64,000 nt of DNA. Source: Eopsaltria australis (taxonomy: Eukaryota > Chordata > Aves > Passeriformes > Petroicidae). Location of the stretch: contig JAVTVJ010000569.1 in NCBI GenBank assembly GCA_034509425.1, positions 620,001 through 684,000 on the forward strand, given 5' to 3'. A model generated the notes under the pieces. That model ran no database searches and had not been told where the DNA came from. It saw only the letters and a program-made list of their open reading frames with translations. Of the stretch, positions 10,761 through 24,000 are shown piece by piece (positions within the stretch are counted from its first letter, which is position 1; every line of letters starts with the position of its first letter). Position numbers and translations under genes: made by a program.

Positions 10761-12118
10761 ACTCTTTGCATTTCTTCTTGTTTAGAAGAGAAACAAACCT
10801 CTTGGGTATGTCATACAGCCATCAAAGCTACCCACTTCGATAGTACAGGCCTTGCTAGTGAGCTGGGAGACAAACCTTGGGGAGAGGATTTTGTAGGAGA
10901 GATGTTTAAAACCTGAGATTGATTCTTTGTCTATGGTCCATTCTCATCGAAGCTGGGGCGGACAACGGGGCAGTGGGGTCACAGTGATTAGCACCGGACA
11001 GGTCTGAGGTTCAGGCACACAGGCACAAAAAGATGCAGCCCAAGCTAAATATTCATTTCGGCCTAATTGAGCAATGCTTTTGTTATGTTTTGTATCGGGC
11101 ACACAGCAACAGTCAGGGTAGGGTGTGCGCGTGATGTATATTGGAGAAAGAGGTACCTTGTAATGACAAACACATTCAAGACCTTCTGATCACCACTGTT
11201 GCTGCCCAATGTAAGGGTACAAAGAGAAAGAGCACTCAGGTGAGGCAGTATTTAGAGGTTTTGCTATAATTCAGGCTCTATTTGCATGTCAGAGAGAAAG
11301 GAAGTGGCAGCATGAGGGAAAGAGATCTGGTAGCAAAGGATGGCAAAAATATGTTAGCTGGAAGATTGTGAGTGGTGCAGAGAAGCTCTCAGGAATGGAG
11401 GAAAAGAGAATTATTTCCAAAAGACAAGCTGGAGGGAAGGAACAACTTTCTTTTGACGCAATGTTTTGTGTGCATTGGGCATTATTATGCAAATATCAGC
11501 TAACACAAATACCGAAGTAAGGATGCTTTAAAACTCTAGGGGTGATTGACTTACATTGAGTTTAGATGTAAGCCTATGGCCCTGTTCCCATTTACATCAG
11601 CAAGGGAGTGGAGGCTCTGAGACTAGCCCTCGCTTTATGGCAAGCTTGTGTGCATTAGTCCTGGGGAGCATCTGCTCCTCTAACTGTACTCACTAAAAGC
11701 TATAAATGCTTTTCTAAACCTCGTAATGAGCTTTGGACTTACTGTGAAAACCGAGTCTGTGGTGTACCACAAAAAGAGACAGTGGGATGTTGTCGATGTT
11801 GTCAGTCTGACCAAAGATTTTTCTTTCTGTGACATTGTCAATCTTCTCTTTTGGTAGGAGGCTACATAAACAATACATACTAAATTCTATTTATAAAACG
11901 AAATACAGGGTTGCAAAACACAATACATATGGCCTGGGACTAGAATAGACAGAGAGAGAAACAGGATTCAATGGTTTTTAAAACAATTTAGCACTTTAAA
12001 CATTAATTGCCTCGAATTAAGACTGCAGGCACCCACCTGAATGTGCAGCCTGTATGTTATTGAACAGAGATATTCTCTGTTGCCTCTCACCAGGGAACTC
12101 GAACTCGAGTTTAAGTGA
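10761..12118. other. Gene desert, candidate element near 11030-11100
   Basis: No gene. About 11030-11100 (GCTAAATATTCATTTCGG, CCTAATTGAGCAATGC, GTTATGTTTTGTATCG) has the texture of conserved non-coding DNA. The rest is featureless AT-rich sequence. Confidence 0.35.
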
Positions 12119-12138
12119 GATGTGAGATGCCTCACATC
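12119..12138. repeat. 8-bp hairpin GATGTGAG-ATGC-CTCACATC
   Basis: Perfect 8-bp arms around a 4-nt centre, with an AACTCGAGTT palindrome just upstream at 12102-12111. Function unknown; it may be chance. Confidence 0.6.
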
Positions 12139-13270
12139 AGCTGGGAGCCTTCAGTGCCAGAAAGCAGCATGATATCTCCACAACAGTAATTATATCAGAT
12201 ACTACTGATACCAATATAAATAATAATCCAAATATGAACTTTCTTTAGTGATTAGCACAGCCACATTCTTTTTAAAGACAGCTTAAGTATTAACTGAATG
12301 TACAAAACCCACATTCAGAAATCTTAGTAATGAGTTTCTAACTAATTTTTAATTTAAAGATTACTCAAAGGAGGATTGGCAGTCAAAAGATTATTCAAGA
12401 GTAGTTTCTTGAAAATGATATGACTTTAACTACATTTCTGTCAGCTATGATACCTGAATTAGGAGGAACTTAATGGCCTTAATAGATCAGAGTTCAAATG
12501 TAGATCTTCAACAGTTCTCCCTTTAATTCAAAGACCCGTGCAGGCAGGTTAATTTTCCCTCTAAATAATTGCGTATTTCAAGTACATATTCAAATAAATC
12601 CATCTCAAAAAGTCTGGAAAGCAAATAGAAAGTTGTACAGGGTGTATAATAAAATGAGAAAGCTGAGCTGGACATATAATCCTAAATTATTCTTACTCTA
12701 AAACACCAGGCTGAATTTCTTCAAATGTGATTTTTTTTCCTTCCTCAAAGATGGCTTTAATACTAGCCAAGTTTGAAGTTTCTAATGACATTTTTTTCTG
12801 AGCTATGTATGCATGAGAATTTCACTTTGCATAGTTGGAGACTGTGATCTTTTTCAAGCTTGCATAATGTTTAACATGACTGAATCAATTTTCAAAACAA
12901 AGGAACACGAAAGCATTGAAAAATGCCCAGAACAAGAATGGGCATTTCCATTCCATAAGGAATTTGTTTGGAAAAAATTATAGAGTTGTTGGAATTAGAA
13001 TCTAAGTCTATCTTAAGTTTGCTGGAAGGGAAAGTTATATTATACGAGACAATTAACCATTGGTTTCAGACTGATCCAAAGCCCAGTAAAGTCAGTGGCG
13101 TCTTTCCACGGGCTAACTAAGAGGCTTTGGGGCTGACTCATACACTGCAGAGCTCCTCAGAAGATAATAGTTCTACACTGCTTATGTGAAAGTTAAATAT
13201 AGCCCAATGTTTGTAAGTGTGTGTATGTATTACGATTAATTTAAACCCCTGGTTAAGATTGGGTTACAGT
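12139..13270. other. Gene desert, nothing recognised
   Basis: AT-rich single-copy sequence. No gene or repeat family identified. Confidence 0.5.
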
Positions 13271-13360
13271 TTCCATTCAATGCATATGCATGTGTTTGTG
13301 TTTGTATGCATGCACATGTAAAGACAGACATCTGTGGACGTGTAAGCACACACACACAGT
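13271..13360. repeat. TG/CA-rich alternating purine-pyrimidine tract
   Basis: Alternating stretches at 13281-13294 and 13303-13320, then (CA)6 at 13347-13358. The minus-strand frame 13277-13531 is His/Val/Met-rich because of this repeat and is not regarded as a gene. Confidence 0.7.
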
Positions 13361-15878
13361 CATTGCCATAGAGATGATTGAATCAAGAATATGCACATGA
13401 TGGCAAATATCAGCCTTTACTACAGTAGATATCACCGCTGCCATACATACACTTTGACAGATCTGAACATATGCTTTCAAAACCAGCAGCATCTGTTTAC
13501 ATTGAACTGCAATAAAAACTGAAGGAGGCATCAGTTAGTATTAGAATTTTATCTTTTCAATGTCCAGAAACAGTTTCTGTGCCTTTGATGTAGGCTGTCA
13601 AGCACTACTGGAAAATTGCATCTCTCTAATTACTGCATTCAGAGCAGAGGAAAGGACATGACTGCCTTGCTGCATTTGTCAGTGGAGACCCTGCAGGGGC
13701 TTGCTTTTTGGGTACTGATAAGCAAAGTTAGCTCACATTCAAAAAAACAGTAAAGCAATTCTTGCGTAAAAGGGGAAAAAACCCAGAAGGGACACTATTT
13801 TGGATGATCCAGTAGAAAGCTTTTCTCTGACACTGGTACGATTAACCCTTACTTTTACTGGCTGCTCCCTTCAGATGAAACTTCCTCCATCCTGTGTGAG
13901 TGTTTAGCCTGAATATAAACTCAGTGGTAACAGCACCACTGATTATTCAGGTATGTGCACGTTCAGGCCTGTAACGACCCCCTGATTACCTGTGAAGTGG
14001 TTTTAATGTGCCTGAAGATGAGGCTTCACATTTTGAGGCTTTTAGAGGTGGTACTAGCTTATCTGCTCCTCATTATCCCTAGTCCCCGTTTCTTCCATTG
14101 CCCATAGCCCCATTCCCCTTGGCTATGTGTCACAAAACATTTAATGGCGTTTTTAAGCCTGCATCAGTTGCCTGATGAGATTTAGAGCTATGACCTTTGC
14201 TGATGGTTGCACTGGCAAAATGGGTGTGGCAAGGCAGAAGTGGCTAGAAAGTCGCAGCACACTGAACTGTGTAAGGTGACAAGGCCACGAAAGATACAGT
14301 GGCACTTGCCCCATCACAAAACTCTTTGTTGATATAAAGGGATCTTTTATCCTAGATTCTAATTGCAAATGAAAGAGAAGGGCACATTAAGGCTTGTTTG
14401 TGTTCTTTTCCTCCTGAGTAAACATAAAGGAAGCATTCGTATACTTTAGATATTATATATCTGAACAAAAGACCCAATCATCAGCTGTGTGCATCCCCTT
14501 CATGCAGGAAGAAAGGCTGGCAAAATAACTGCACCTTGGTAGTATTCCTACCACACTGCGGCAGCATCCAGACTGGAAGTACTTTCAGGAGATGTGCAGG
14601 ATGTAAGACAGCCAAGCTCAGCCAGAGAGGAGAGCTAACTCAGAGAAATAAAAATGGAAAAAAACAGTGCAAAGGAAAAATAGGCAGTCAACATGCAGTG
14701 GAACAGAAGTGGATGTCTAGTGTGTAAACAGAGCAAACACAATCTCTTCCGTGTAGGGATTGCCAAAGTACAGCTGGTGGCAGGGAGGTGGGCAGATAGA
14801 AACACACCCCTAAAGATGCATTTTACAGTGAACAGCAGCAAGAACACTGCAGAAGACATTGGGTGCATTGTATTGTGCTTGGCAGCAGCATTTATTTCAT
14901 AGGGGCAAAATAAGTGCAGGAACATAAACATTTGCAAGCCATCTATTTTACTGGCAATTAATGAGGAGAACTTGCAGAGTGTTTAATGCTTCCACAGCCA
15001 GGCCCAGAGGGACTGAAGGTATTCACACACATTTTAATAAGGAGGACAGGCCAAAAAGGAAATTATCCAGTCTCTCCCAGTTGTAGGGTTTCGGCTTTGT
15101 GGGAGAGCTGATGGTCGTTTGGATTCTGCATGTCTTGGAGCACAGGTAAACTCCAGGTGCCTACATCTTGGAGAGAAATTTGTCATGCTTTCTGCTTCCT
15201 AGATCCAGTTGGTGCTTCTGTGTTGGAATACACAGATTTCTGAGGGCATAACACCATCTCCTAACAGCCAGAAACTCAGCAGCTACATGACTCTCTCTCT
15301 CAAGGAAGCTCAGCTCACAGTGAAGGTGTGAAAACACTCAGCCTATATTCCATTGCTGGGAAGTGCTGAATTCCACATCAGGCAGGTAAATCAGCATCAC
15401 TCTCTTAAAAATCGACAGCTGGAACAGAACACAGCAGCCTAGCTCAGAGCAAGCAGGGTTCCCCTCTACAGAGCTCAAAGCCAATACACCCACCTCCCAG
15501 GGCAGTGTCCTCTTCTCCCTCTGGGGCCTGAAGCATTGCCCCCCTTCTCCCATGGGAGCCACGTCCCTGAGCAGCACACAGGGCACAGCCAAGGATTTCT
15601 CAGGCAGAACAAGGAACAGGAGAAACCTGGCTCTGCTTTAATGTTCTGGCTAGTGGTTACCTGATAGAAAATGCATTGGCAATTTCTGTGTCAGGGTCCT
15701 GGGTGTGGCAGAAGGCTTTTTTAATCTTTAGAGATGCCTGCTTCTCACTTACAGACCTCACCGAGCATCTGTAAGGCATCTGCCTTAGGTGCTGTAAAGC
15801 ATATCGAGACACTAAAATAATTTCTCTTTAGACAACACCTTCATTCAATGTCCAAAGATGGTAGTTGAGTGCAGCCCC
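13361..15878. other. Gene desert, nothing recognised
   Basis: Single-copy AT-rich sequence. The frames at 14536-14937 and 15338-15592 carry no domain I know. Confidence 0.5.
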
Positions 15879-15899
15879 TTTTTTTTTTTTTTTTTTTTT
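15879..15899. repeat. Poly(T), 21 nt
   Basis: A plain mononucleotide run in the desert. Confidence 0.95.
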
Positions 15900-17224
15900 G
15901 TTTGGTTATTTCCTGTGTTTATTTATTGCATCTACAAATCACCTAAATTAGAGAAATACTCAGACATGAAGAGAGTTACACTGTGTTCCTTTCACTCCTC
16001 CATTTCATTCCACCTCTCCATTTATTATCCATCAATTATGGGTGGGTCCTGAGCGTCTTTGAACTCATAATTGTGTTCATACACTTATTGTAGAATATAT
16101 AGTTGTTAGAACATTCAATAGCATGTAATTGCTTTTTACTATGTATTCTTTTGCCTTCTCTTCTAGATGGGAATTTGTATATGTGTTATACTTGGCTTCA
16201 GTCCTGCAAACAGTTGTGCCCATGAATAACTTTACCCACACTAGGAGTTGCATGGATCACAGCTTCTCTCTCACCCGCTGAATTGCATGAAGTTACTCAT
16301 GCAGTTAAATTACTCACAAACATGTGTTTGCTGGATCAGGGCTTCTCCATGTAAGATCGATCTTTATAATTAATTTAAGACACCTATACATTTCTTTTTA
16401 GATAAAGGAAGTAAATCCTTGGAAAGCTGTAATAAACTTCAGGGCTGCACTTAGTGCAATAAAATGCATCTTGGTCTATTAATTAGTATCTGTTTTTTTT
16501 CAATTTGACACTCTAAAACCAAAATAAATGTACTACTAAACTATTTTATAAAATAATGTATTTAATACTTAATCATTTTATACTGTAGAGCAACTTGATG
16601 GGGTTTCTTTAAAGAGCATAACAAGGTAAGAATATTTTCTTAAATGTTATGTTAATGGAAGCTGCCGTTTCATGTCACTTGTTAGCCTACGCACAAATAC
16701 CTCAGACTTTGGTCCCCAAACCTTTGCCAGCTGGGCATCCTGCTAAGTGCACTTGAATGCAGGGAGCCTTAGAACAAAGAATAATCAGGACCTTGGACCT
16801 GAAGATCCACTAGGCTTAAAAGTGCTGGTTTAAAGTAATTTTCTATTTTCCTTTTCACTAAAATCTTCTGTAACTGTATTTGGATGGAATGTTAGTTCAA
16901 GCACCTGTAAAAACCTGTGACTGACACATAATTTGTTTTCTGGAAGGGAACAGCTTGCCTTTTCGAAAGAGACCTCAGATCATTTTGTTTGAACCTCTAC
17001 ACCATCTTCCTTTCAGGCATGAAATTGCAAGACAAACATTTCTACACACTTCTAGATATCAGAAGGAGCAGAACTGGAAACATTCAAGATGTGGAGCTTT
17101 TCCCTGCTGTGGACCAAATAGTTTAGCATCCTCACTGAGACAGATTAATGTTTTACTGTGAATCACAGCCCAGCTTCAGAGGACAGTTCTTGGTGATCTA
17201 CCCACTTTTGACCTGAGAGTTTGT
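15900..17224. other. Gene desert, nothing recognised
   Basis: AT-rich single-copy sequence. No gene or known repeat is seen. Confidence 0.5.
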
Positions 17225-18060
17225 TTGCATCTCTCCTCTCCTGATCCTCATCCTGACCCATGCCCTGTCTTACTCCTCAACACTGTCCCTTACTCATCTT
17301 GGGCACTGTACTTGCCTGGGTGGATGTGCTGGTTTGGTTTGGTTCTCCTTGGGGAATTTTGCTATTGTAAATGGCCATGGGCACTGTCTGCAAGTGCATG
17401 TCCCCATCTGCAGCCCAGCTCTCGTGAGGTTTCCAGAGGAGAGCAGCCATGGCACTTCTCCTGCCATCCCCTGCCTGCTCGCAGCTCACAGGCACTTCTG
17501 TGCCGGTCTGACCAGTCTTACCACATCCTTGTGCTGTGTTGTGGGCTGCAGCCTTGACTAGAATGCACCTTCTGTCCCTGGCTGGTTGCCCATTTTCTCT
17601 CCAGTTCTTCGTCTTCTCACAACCTTGCAGTTCTGCTGTCAGAATGTATCCACATGCAGGTGGCATTTGCATTTGCCAGGGTGCAAGTTGTTGCTGCAAT
17701 GGCATGGCTGCTGCAGCTGCAGGCTTGGCCATCTGCCCCCTGCACCTGCTTGTCCCCAACCAGGCACCGCTCAGTTCTACAGCATCCCTTGTGTGCCAGA
17801 TCAGACCTCCCTTAGCCATTTCAACCCTGGTAATGCCTGCTCCCACCTCAGCTTCTTTTCCTTTCCTGATTCCTTGAAAGTACACTTCTGTCCCCAGAGC
17901 AGACATTCCCAGGACTGGCTACACAACTGGTTCTCCTTTGCTGCCAGCTCGCTTGTTTCACCACTGTCCCACACTCCCTAACACCTGACATGGATTTCAC
18001 TGGGGTCGTTTGTGAACGAAGTGGGCCTTGGAGCCCTGCAGGAAAATCACATGGAAACAA
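17225..18060. other. GC-richer, stop-poor block with a 209-codon minus-strand frame
   Basis: The block is clearly more GC-rich than its surroundings and is open on several frames. The longest is an ATG frame on the minus strand at 17906-17277 (209 codons) with an Ala/Gln/Met-rich middle. Plus-strand frames at 17536-17877 and 17586-17981 overlap it, which argues for composition rather than coding. I recognise no domain. An old, degenerate retroelement fragment is possible but I cannot assign one. Confidence 0.3.
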
Positions 18061-21000
18061 ATGTTCACAGCTTTCTAGAAATTGGTGTCAGCTCCCTGAT
18101 ACAGAGAGTTTTACAGCTCTATAAATCAGGCTGAAAATGTAACCAGAAGCCCTGTTAGTTTTCTGTTTCTTTTAGCACATCCGTTTCTTGTAAAATTCCG
18201 ATTAGAGGGACTGGTCTCTGTAGAAATCATTCACTCCAAACCCAACAGGGCTATAAATCAAAGCACTACAAATCACCACAATTTGCAGATTTTGGGTTTC
18301 ATCATTTTATTGCTTCTGAAGAAGTTATGTAAATGCTCTTGGAGAGTATTGACCGCTGCATCCTCTGTTATATCTGGGATGAAGAAGAAAGTAAAAGCAT
18401 TTTCTGAGAACCAGGTATCTCATTCATACATGTACTCCTAACTTATTTCTCTAAGGAATCAGGTCCAGTGTGCTTTCTCATGTGAAGAATCTCACCAGAA
18501 TCAGTGAGACTACTCTCATAACTTGGAGCTAGAAGAATAATAATTTTCTTCTGAAAGAAGCAAAGAGAGAGTAGAATTTTACGAGAGTCTCTGTGTGAAA
18601 AAAAATGTGATTCAGTGATGATTGTGCACATAACACCATTTATGATTCCACTGTCCCAGCCTGGATTTGGCTGTACAAGATGATGATTATCTGCTCCAGC
18701 AGGCAAAGATTTCATCACCTCCCAGTATGAATGACAAAACTGTTCCCAACAAATTTTGCCCTCCCAGTGACAGTAAATCCAATCTAGGCTTGCAAACTCC
18801 AGATATCTCTGAGCTGAGTCACCCTGGTCTGCTGCAATGCATCCGACCCCACAGCGACCACAGCTGTGATTTGGACAATCTGGAGAAGGGTTTTTAGACC
18901 AGGCTTAGTCATGACTCAGGCTCTGTGCAGCACTTTGAGAGGCTCCTCAAAGTGGAAATCCTGAATGGATGTCTCACTTTTACCTTTTCTGAAGTCCAGG
19001 GGCTTCAGCAGACTTGGAACTTCTTAATACAACAGGTTTCTCTTCACCACTCAATTCACCTTGTTAGTCACAAAGTGCTGGGAACTTCTGCAGATCCCAA
19101 AGATCAGGAAAAAAACATACAAGGAAAAATATCTTTGGTCACAGTCTGAAAGCATGAAATTATTCATTTAGATTTAGTATTACAGCAACAATATGTAATT
19201 TATCAGGAATAAATTTAATTCCTGTGGAGTTTTAATTGTACTGTTGGTATCTGAGAGCTGCAATAGGGACCAGATGCCCACTGAACAATTTATTATACAG
19301 CACAGGATGCTATACAGTCCAGAAAAAAAGAAATGGTCCTTTCCCATGAAAGCTCATAAGTCTTTGCATGGCTTTTACTGGAATCATGGCAAGTGTAGAT
19401 TTTTCAGTATTATATGCAGATAACTAATACTGTAAGGAAAACATTTTCAAAGGCACAGAGAATTGAGAGGCATTTGATTCCCTTGACACTCAGTGGCATT
19501 CTGAGTAGTTATTTACCTGTGATACCTTTGAAAAGGACTGCTCAGGCACCTAAGTGGCATGATCACATTTTGCAAAAGTTCATTTAAATATTGGAAAATA
19601 CTCGTAGAAATGGAATATATGCTTCAAAATCACTGGTTTTGTCACACTAAACTTTTTAATTCAGCCTAGTGCTTAAAGAGATCCATCATTTTTATTACAT
19701 AGCCTATAAAGCCAATTAAAGTAATTAAATGGAAATTGGAGAGTATTTTAAAGGCTGGTTTAAGCTTCCTCTTTGAGCACTGGAGCTTAGTGTTACAGTA
19801 GGACACCATCTGCTGTCCAAGCAGGGTCCGACTCCGCTGCCTCAGCAGCCACATCCCAGCTATAAAAACACCGTGACCTGTATTATCTTAGTAATGATTT
19901 GCTAACCAAATTCCCTGTCAGATTTGTGAGTCTGTGTTGTATTTTATTTAGGACAGCTGTTTGAATTTGATCTTTTCTCCCCTGTATGTGGTGGGAGTAC
20001 ATAAAATGAGGATTTCTTCACAAAAATGATGTTTGCGGTAAAGATAATGTGCAGCTACTCAGGGTGTCGAGAAATAAATGCTGTAAAAGAGAATAAAAAT
20101 AATACTTCAGATGTTGTATTTGTAAATAAATTGTGTGGCCATTGCAGGTTGCTCTACTGTAAGACTAGCAAGGCACAGCCAGCTGGGTGCAAGCTGTTTA
20201 TCAGTGACATTACACTGAAGGTGCTCTTCCCATCCCTGCCTGGCTCTCAGGGGAGATCTGAGGCCTTGCTGGCATAGCTGCCAATTGCTGTTAACTTTAA
20301 TGGAGATTTCCACACTGTGGCCACCTTACATCTGGAAACTGAGATGAGACCATCTACTTTTGCACAGGTCACTGAAGTGATTGCCAGGTAGCAAAGTTTT
20401 TGGGTTACTGTCAACATGGAGAACTTCTGAGGTGACCTTGCTGTGGGAAATTCCATATTCATTTACAACTCTCCTGCTTGTAGTAAATTAGTCTCAGGCC
20501 TTGAAGGTGGATTCTCAGGCCCAGTATACCTGTTGACAATCTATAAAAGTTGTTTCTTTGCTTACACAATTGTATGTCTTCATTTCTTCTCTATATTTCC
20601 TTCCAGAAAGAGGGACATTTTCTTTAAAGTGATTCCTGCTTTTCTTTGTTTCAGAATTGTTTTTCTGTTTGTGTTTCTCAAAATGCCAATACTACTTTAG
20701 AAGAAAAAGCTTGGATTGGTGTATTGTATCATAAATACCATGTAGTAGAGATATCTGAGCAACTGGTAAATTGCAGTTTGTGTTAGTATAGAAAAGTTAT
20801 GGCCAGGAATCAGAACAAGGCATTCAGGAAAATGTTGTTGGTATCATTGTGTGTAGACTAGGGGTCTCTGCAGTGCTTGTAGGAGATCATATTCCTTAAA
20901 TTTCTCTCTTAGGCCTACATAATTAGAGCTTTGGGTTGGCTGAAGTGACAAAGTTGGGAATAAAATTGCCTTTAATTCCTCAATTAAACCAATGGGCAAT

Positions 21001-24000
21001 TAGTGAATGATTTTCCTGCTGCTCTCTGGAGGGTCCTGTATTTCTGTACTGCCTATATGGGAAACCTCAGTTTGATGATTCAGTTAGAGGGGGAAGTTTA
21101 GGTCTCAGTGTGCAGTGAGACATCTGAGACTTTAAGAAGATATAGAAAACCAATATTTTGCCTCTTTTGGGAATCATCTGGACACTTTCTATATATGAAA
21201 CACTCTTCTGGGACAAAAGGCTTGGCCAATGTGCAAATCACCCTTTCTATCTTCACATCTGCCTCCAGCAAGAGTGGCATATGCAAAATGGAGCAGCAGT
21301 TTATCAGAACTAAGCATGGCCACTCCCAGTCCCTTTAGCTGTTAGTCTGAAGTTATGGACCATACACCACTCTTTCACTGACAACAAAAAGGGAAGTTCT
21401 ATAAATCAGATTAAAGGCAGTTCTGTAGCACAGAGTTCAATAATATGATTGGATTCTTCTGATTTTTACTATTTGCTCAATTTCACCATTAAAATCATTG
21501 TTCTTAGTAGAGAGCTTGTTCCTAATGGATTATCCTGTTATATCTGTGTTACATTAACAGATTTGGGTGTGATAGTCCAATACATAAACTTTCTGTATAA
21601 GTAATTTACCATCTGCTTGCCTTTCCCAGTCTGGAATTGAGGAGATGGGTTCTGGAAGATGTCCTAGAGGCCTCAAACATGTCAAGTGTTCCTCAGTGAG
21701 GAAGGGAAAAAGTGCTTCTCTGTCTGCTTAAATAAATGATGAGCTTAAATTTCCTAGTTTAGTGGGATACTGGGGAAAAAAACCTCTAATGGTAAAGACT
21801 GAAAAAAGACAGAAACAAATTACTAAGGAAATGTGCACTGTCCATAACTAGAAATTCCTTAAGGACAGGGAAACAAGCATCTATCATGAGTTGATTTAAA
21901 TTTGATCCTGCTTTTGAAAGGAGGAGAGGAGGGTGAACTAAACAACTTTTTAAGTTTCTTTTAATTTTTAGTGATCCTATGATGGTCCCTCTATGGTGGC
22001 ATTGTCAAACATGAGCGGAAGGAGAGGAGGACACCGTGCAGAGGCTGCCCCTTGCTTCTGCCTTTCCATGGGCCTCTCTCTCTCTCATCTCCTTGTCTCT
22101 GCAGCCATGAGAGCTCCAGAGGGAACATCAAGCAGAGGGCTTGTCATCACAGGAAAGCTTCACCAGTTATTCCTGCACCATGGCTCCAGTGCAGCTGTAT
22201 TGCTGTGCTGCTGTCTGGGGAGGTGCTTGTTCTGCAATAAGAGTCAGTTTCTTTCGGCTTTAAATACATTTGGTTTCCAAAGCAACCTCGGGGCACAGTG
22301 CTGTTCTGATCAGAGCCAGGGGTTTGCATGGGTGGAACAACTGCTGTGGGATTTGGCTCTCCTCACATCTCGTGGCTCTTGGCATTTTGCAGCTCTTTGC
22401 CTTTTCACTCCTGGGTCAATGGCAGCTTTCAGCACAGGGCCCTGCTTTCTCCCCTCAGTTCTCACAGCATAAGATAACATAGTCAATCCTGGAAAAAAGA
22501 CCCTTCCACAATGTGGTGAAGTAATACAGCAGTAAATTACATCAGATGAGGGTATGGTTTGAGTTCCTTCCTCAATCCCCTTGTGCCAGCTCATGCTGTC
22601 CTCCCTCTGCATATCCAGGCCATTACAGGGCTATCCCAGGACCAAAAGACACCTCCCATCTCTCCTCTCCATCTCCACCCTCTTCACACCCTCTAGGATT
22701 CATGCAGGGTGGCTGTCACTGAGGCCTACCTGACACATCTTACCTTGTCCCACTCTCTGATTCCTCTTTTCCTCCATCCCCATGGCTTCCCTCCTGCGTT
22801 CCCCAGCCTGCAGCTCATTGTGAAGATTTAACTGTAACTTCTGCAGTACATTCATTTCATATCAACCCTCTATGCAGGGAGAAAATCTGTCCAACTCAGG
22901 TGATGAATTCAAATTAATTCTGTCTTTCCAGTGTTATACAGCAAATGTCTTCACTGCTATCAGTCCGGTTACCTTTCTTAATGAAAACTCCCACCGATGA
23001 ATATGAATAACATAAAATGCAGGAGTGGCCATGGAGTTTGAGTTCAGAAGGATGATTTTTCCTCAGCTTGACCACACAGAGCCTGAGCACACAGTGAGGG
23101 CCCCCCACCTGGACTTGTTACCATCAACAAGCACATGCAAAGCTCAGAACCCGCGGCCTCATTCTCCACAGTATCCACTATAGGTTATGTGAAATATTAA
23201 AATATGTAATTTTAAATGCATGCTTTTTATTGCTTTATAACTAAGAAACCAGATCTTTTCCCGCTGACTTTCCTTGCAACTTTTCCCTGGTCTCATATCC
23301 CATGTGGCTCTTAAGTGAGCAAAGGCACCAGTATTAAAGTTTATAAGATATTTATATAAATCAGATGGTTGGTGAGTATTAAATCTGATTTTTTTCAATA
23401 ACCCGAGGGGGAATATTAAAATATTAAGATTGTTTGAATTTTTAAAACACAATTGAGCTTTTGAATAGTTTAGTCCAAAGCCTCAACTCTTGTACTCAAA
23501 TGTAAACTGGCTGAGGACAGAGCCCTTGAAGTTTTAATCTTGTTATTCACATCCAGTGAGACAAAAGGCAGGCTTAGTAGAAAGCCTATTCTCAAAAATC
23601 ACTAACAGACTAATAGGGAAAAAATGAATTTTAACTTCTGCTTTCATCATATTATTTTCATCTTGAGAAGGGCACATATCTAGTTCTAAATAACTGATGT
23701 CACGACACAAAAATTACCATCAAAACTGCCTCGTCGCATTGCCAGCTTAGGAACCATCTTTGCTTCTGTATTCAGTAACTTCAATATGATTGTGAGATTT
23801 TTCCATTTCAACAAACCTTCTTCTCAGGCTCTTGATACAGCACTTTCCAGGATCTCCTCTTGATTCCATTTTCTGTCCTTACCTGATTCTGTTGTGAACC
23901 AACATTTGGCATTGTGGATCAGTACAGCCAAAGTCTCCTGGTTCTTTTCTTTTAATGCAAAATATCAGCTGCTCTGGGAGGACACATTTTTGCTTCTGAC

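Noticed and set aside
13277..13531. 84-codon minus-strand frame rich in His, Val and Met
   Set aside because: It is translation of TG/CA repeat sequence.
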